From Burkholderiales bacterium (GTDB taxonomy: Bacteria > Pseudomonadota > Gammaproteobacteria > Burkholderiales > Burkholderiaceae), in NCBI GenBank assembly GCA_903643055.1, contig CAHJWV010000282.1, forward strand, positions 1 through 7,867: a DNA stretch of 7,867 nt, given 5' to 3'. The notes below the pieces were generated by a model, which worked only from the letters and a program-made list of their open reading frames with translations, was not told the origin of the DNA and did not search any database. A program made the position numbers and the translations under genes. Shown in pieces: positions 5,652 to 7,867 of the stretch. Each line of letters starts with the position of its first letter. Position 1 is the stretch's first letter.

Positions 5652-6068
5652 ATGACAAACAACATGATCAAAGCGGGCCTGATCGGTGCCGCATTGATGG
5701 TGAGCTCGGCTGCAGGCTGGGCACAACAAGCAGGTTCGACCACCGTCGTGGCCGTGGCGGCGTACAAAGAAGTGGTCGATGGCTGGAGCATCAAGAAGCA
5801 GCTGATCGGCGCGACCGTTTACAACGAAGAAGCGAAGAAGGTTGGCAAGATCACCGATGTGATCGTGGCACCGGATGCCACCGTCAGCTACGCGATCGTC
5901 AGCGCAGGCGGCTTCGTGGGCCTGGGGCGCCATGACGTCGCCGTGCCGATCGGCAACTTCAAGGTCGCTGAAGAAGAGAACAAGCTGGTGCTGCCTGGCG
6001 CTACCAAAGACATGATCAAGGGCCTGCCGGAGTTCAAGTACGTGCCGCGCATGGACCGCCATCTCTGA
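5652..6068 (+). CDS. Exported PRC-barrel domain protein (138 aa)
   Basis: This is a small secreted or periplasmic protein. Residues 1-24 form a signal peptide: a short polar start (MTNNMIK), a hydrophobic core (AGLIGAALMVSSAAG) and a cleavage site after GWA. The mature part holds one PRC-barrel domain (about 44-115), with GWSIKKQLIGATVYNEEAKK (44-63), VGKITDVIVAPDATVSYAIV (64-83) and GLGRHDVAVPIGNFKV (90-105). These are the six-strand pattern shared with the photosynthetic reaction-centre H subunit and RimM. The tail KDMIKGLPEFKYVPRM (119-134) is typical of stand-alone proteobacterial members, which have no settled function; envelope or stress roles have been suggested. ATG 5652 has an excellent ribosome site, AGGAG at 5640-5644 with 7 bases spacing. 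The gene stands alone, well separated from neighbours, so it probably has its own promoter. Confidence 0.9.
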   Translation: MTNNMIKAGLIGAALMVSSAAGWAQQAGSTTVVAVAAYKEVVDGWSIKKQLIGATVYNEEAKKVGKITDVIVAPDATVSYAIVSAGGFVGLGRHDVAVPIGNFKVAEEENKLVLPGATKDMIKGLPEFKYVPRMDRHL

Positions 6069-6148
6069 TCAGTCATCTACTGCTCACCGATTCCTTGATC
6101 ACTCGCCTGATCGCGACTCGCTGAACGTCAAAGGCAACTGCGCAATCA

Positions 6149-6176
6149 AGCCGCGGCCCAGCGGTATGCTGCGGCT
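6149..6176 (+). terminator. 9-bp hairpin, possible terminator of the PRC-barrel gene
   Basis: AGCCGCGGC (6149-6157) pairs with GCTGCGGCT (6168-6176), eight Watson-Crick pairs and one G.U on the plus-strand RNA, with a 10-base loop. It is 80 bases after the stop codon and lacks a U-tract. It may end the PRC-barrel transcript or be part of a structured region that continues to 6390. Confidence 0.4.
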
Positions 6177-6322
6177 GAACGATCCTCGTACTGACTCTCA
6201 CAAAGAGGTGCGGGCGTCGTTGGAATTTCGAAGGTGTGTGAGGAGACAAATGCCAGCAGCGACCACCGATGATTCGGACGGCTCGCTGACATGGCGCCCA
6301 TGCCACTGAAGCTGTTTGCGAC

Positions 6323-6390
6323 CCGGGTTTCCCGTTCTGCCCCCGACAAGTTCTCGTCCAACCGGGCGGAGGGTGGAATGGGAAGCCCGG
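6323..6390 (+). repeat. 20-bp hairpin with four G.U pairs, possible structured RNA element
   Basis: Bases 6323-6342 pair with 6371-6390 without a single mismatch if the plus strand is transcribed: 16 Watson-Crick pairs and four G.U pairs (6328/6385, 6334/6379, 6338/6375, 6339/6374). The loop is 28 bases (6343-6370). On the minus strand the same four positions would be C/A mismatches, so the pairing favours a rightward transcript. Known alternatives are an imperfect inverted repeat of a miniature mobile element or a bidirectional terminator. No U-tract follows. Confidence 0.55.
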
Positions 6391-6497
6391 TGTCACATTC
6401 ACCGCACCCGTTATCGCCTGATTGGTTCGACCTCCATAAATCTCCTTTTCGCTCGTAGCTTTAAGCGCTTGCGCGCAGCCATCGCAATGAGCACTTA

Positions 6498-7867
6498 TCA
6501 CGGGTCGCGTTCAGCGGACGTCGATAGCGCGTAGCTCGCGGTCGCGCGTTGGACATCATCAGCGGCCACCATCTGGCGTACAGACACCGAATCCGCCTGC
6601 ACCAGCTCGCGCAAGGCTTGCGCTACCGACTGCTGCGCCAGATCGAAGTAATGCGTGTGGGCATCGGCGCCGATGCAGCGGTCTTGGGTCTGCGGTGCGC
6701 AGCCGTTAGGTGCGCCGCCATAGGCTGCGGGGTCAATGGCCAACGGTGGCGAGGCTGCATCGCGCGCCGTCGTCCAGAGCCAGCGGCCGACGTAATCGCC
6801 CGAGCCCCACAGGTTGACCCAGCGGGCGACATTGAGATCTGCGCGCGGCCGGGGGCCGGTCATCCAGACCGGTGCCGCGCCAGACGGCGCACCGATCACC
6901 GGGCCCACACGCCAGGCCCGACCCATCACCCAGTCGTAATGAAACGGGAATCGCATCGCATACAACTGGCGCAGCGGGCAGCCCACCGTCAACAAACGAA
7001 GATCGGCCGCACCGAGCGCAGCACCGAGATGCACGAGCCGGTCGGTGCCGGCCTGCGCCAATGGCATCAGGCGGTGGCGCCTTTGCAGGTAACGCAATAG
7101 ATCGGCGGTGATCACCGAGCCTTGGCTGTGGGCGACGATCACGATGCGGTCGCAGCCGCGGCGGATCACATGCTCCAGCACCGCGACATAGCGCTCGAAG
7201 ATCAGCACCCGGGGAATCGCCTTGCGCGGGAACTCGCGGAAATGCTTGTCGACATCGAGCACGGCATCGAGCGGGCCGCGCAGCGCCTGCACCCGCTTGA
7301 TCGCGATGCTGCCGATCGCCACCAGCCCGACCGCGCTGCCGGCCACACCGACCACCACGCGCTGCAGCCACTCGCCCGACCAATGGCCGAAGGGCAGGCG
7401 CGGCAACAGCCACAGCGGCATGCGCACGCCGGCCCGCACCAGCTGGCTGGCCACCATCACTGTGGCGCCCGCGACCAATAACACCGCCAGCACGCAGCTC
7501 CACCAACGCACGAAACGATCGATGGCGCGAAAGCCGGTGGTCAGCCAATGGCCCAGCCGCGCCGACGAGAAGCGCACCGGCACCCGCAACTCGACCAACA
7601 CGCTGGGCAGGAACACCACCGCCGCAAAGCCCACCAGCGCCAGCAGGATCAAAGCCACCAGCGAGAAGGCTTGCGTGCTCAGCACAAAGCGCTGCCGCAA
7701 GAAGGCGGCCGCGCTCAACGGGTCGGCGGCTAGCGGGTCGGCCGCCAGCGGGTCGGTGAACCACCACGGCTGGTAATGAAAGCCATCGAGCATCACGGTC
7801 AACGGCGCTGACAACAGCGCCCAGATCGTCATCGCAAACGCGAGAAAGGTGCCGCAGGAAGCGAACA
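6498..7867 (-). CDS. Membrane-anchored alpha/beta-hydrolase (lipase/esterase-like), N-terminus beyond the window
   Basis: This is a large membrane protein with a C-terminal hydrolase domain; 444 residues follow the first in-window ATG (7832). The frame stays open to the window edge with hydrophobic residues (FASCGTFLAFA) ahead of that ATG and no ribosome site, so the true start is probably outside. Numbering from ATG 7832, hydrophobic segments lie at about 1-17, 54-80, 110-130 and 158-178. The hydrolase part holds the nucleophile elbow AHSQGSV (234-240, Ser236) after strand RIVIV. A likely acid Asp346 lies in WVNLWGSGDYVGR (338-350) and a likely His392 or His394 in ADAHTHYF (389-396), the order of a Ser-Asp-His triad. 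Substrate is unknown; an ester or lipid is a reasonable guess. A 15-bp tandem repeat lengthens the loop after the first segment. The stop is TAG at 6530-6528 or nearby in other frames only; this frame ends at 6498. Confidence 0.8.
   Translation of the reverse strand, partial: FASCGTFLAFAMTIWALLSAPLTVMLDGFHYQPWWFTDPLAADPLAADPLSAAAFLRQRFVLSTQAFSLVALILLALVGFAAVVFLPSVLVELRVPVRFSSARLGHWLTTGFRAIDRFVRWWSCVLAVLLVAGATVMVASQLVRAGVRMPLWLLPRLPFGHWSGEWLQRVVVGVAGSAVGLVAIGSIAIKRVQALRGPLDAVLDVDKHFREFPRKAIPRVLIFERYVAVLEHVIRRGCDRIVIVAHSQGSVITADLLRYLQRRHRLMPLAQAGTDRLVHLGAALGAADLRLLTVGCPLRQLYAMRFPFHYDWVMGRAWRVGPVIGAPSGAAPVWMTGPRPRADLNVARWVNLWGSGDYVGRWLWTTARDAASPPLAIDPAAYGGAPNGCAPQTQDRCIGADAHTHYFDLAQQSVAQALRELVQADSVSVRQMVAADDVQRATASYALSTSAERDP
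7719..7756 (-). repeat. 15-bp in-frame tandem repeat, about 2.5 copies, inside the hydrolase gene
   Basis: Units beginning CGGGTCGG start at 7719, 7734 and 7749, each 15 bp apart, the last one partial. Read on the coding strand they give DPLAADPLAADPLSA (residues 27-41 from ATG 7832). The repeat keeps the frame, so copy number could change by slippage without breaking the gene. Confidence 0.75.

Larger units (their letters stand above)
6069..6497. other. 429-base stretch without a supported gene, rich in inverted repeats
   Basis: No frame here resembles a known protein. Two overlapping minus-strand frames stay open over most of it (to 6073 and to 6146), but composition, weak starts and mutual overlap argue against both. 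The smaller one, reading through SGMGAMSASRPNHRW, is the less implausible. Short frames with decent ribosome sites are a plus-strand 19-codon frame at 6250-6309 (GAGGAG at 6240-6245) and a minus-strand 8-codon frame at 6437-6411 (AGGAG before it). The DNA holds hairpins at 6149-6176, 6196-6243 (TCTCACA with TGTGAGG), 6290-6302 (CATGG, CGC, CCATG) and the long one at 6323-6390. A structured RNA, the relic of a repeat element, or ordinary spacer are all possible. Confidence 0.5.

Noticed and set aside
6250..6309. 19-codon plus-strand frame with GAGGAG ahead
   Set aside because: Spacing of 4 bases is short and the peptide has no feature of a leader or toxin; a chance start cannot be excluded.
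6391..6450. Thought of a cobalamin-type riboswitch on the minus strand because of GGTGCGGTGAATG-like bases
   Set aside because: The B12 box and the surrounding conserved core are absent, and the downstream sequence on that strand is the non-coding stretch and the PRC-barrel gene's antisense.
6073..6501. 142-codon minus-strand frame in the gene-free stretch
   Set aside because: It has a weak start, Cys/Pro/Arg-rich composition and overlaps another open frame on the same strand; no similarity recognised.
6549..7100. 183-codon plus-strand frame opposite the hydrolase
   Set aside because: It is antisense to the hydrolase gene, whose membrane segments and Ser elbow are clear; the product is Arg/His-rich and featureless.
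51..7867. CRISPR array, tRNA, rRNA, insertion sequence or attachment site
   Set aside because: I found no regularly spaced repeats, no tRNA-like cloverleaf with T-loop consensus, no transposase or integrase frame and no flanking duplications.

Overview
The window is a GC-rich bacterial chromosome fragment. The proteins look like those of a beta- or gammaproteobacterium, most plausibly Burkholderiales or Xanthomonadales. This rests on remembered family similarity, not on a search. The window begins at a raw contig end: bases 1-50 are an Illumina TruSeq index adapter, so genuine genomic sequence starts at 51.

Layout. The left end has minus-strand RDD-family membrane protein genes: an intact one (827 to 315), and just downstream the possible first 15 codons of a second, cut off by the adapter junction (95 to 51). 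Transcribed divergently is a complete FAD-dependent D-lactate dehydrogenase/glycolate oxidase-type gene (989-2407), followed by two strong tandem hairpins. Next is a very tight three-gene unit: a VOC (glyoxalase-fold) protein, an EVE-domain protein and a YafY-type HTH-WYL regulator (2572-4175). The first pair overlap by 4 nt and the second pair are 3 nt apart, so they are almost certainly co-transcribed and translationally coupled.

The stretch 4400-5431 is a badly decayed glycoside hydrolase family 30 gene. It has a one-base frameshift, an in-frame amber stop at a conserved Trp, and two internal deletions. One of these removed the segment holding the catalytic acid/base Glu, while the nucleophile Glu survives. 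Downstream are two mutually exclusive hairpins, then an intact small exported PRC-barrel protein (5652-6068). A 429-base gene-poor stretch (6069-6497) follows, with a 20-bp hairpin that pairs completely, counting G.U pairs, only when transcribed rightward. The right end is a large minus-strand membrane protein with an alpha/beta-hydrolase (lipase-like) domain, whose N-terminus lies beyond the window.

How they work together. Apart from the VOC-EVE-WYL unit, the genes look like unrelated neighbours: lactate or hydroxy-acid oxidation, a degraded polysaccharide or glycolipid hydrolase, an exported beta-barrel protein and a membrane hydrolase. I see no complete mobile element, CRISPR array, tRNA or rRNA. 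I do not see clear evidence for a wholly new system. The items most worth a second look are the VOC-EVE-WYL unit, the hairpin at 6323-6390, the stepwise decay of the GH30 gene, and the adapter contamination, which creates false peptides and hides a truncated gene.
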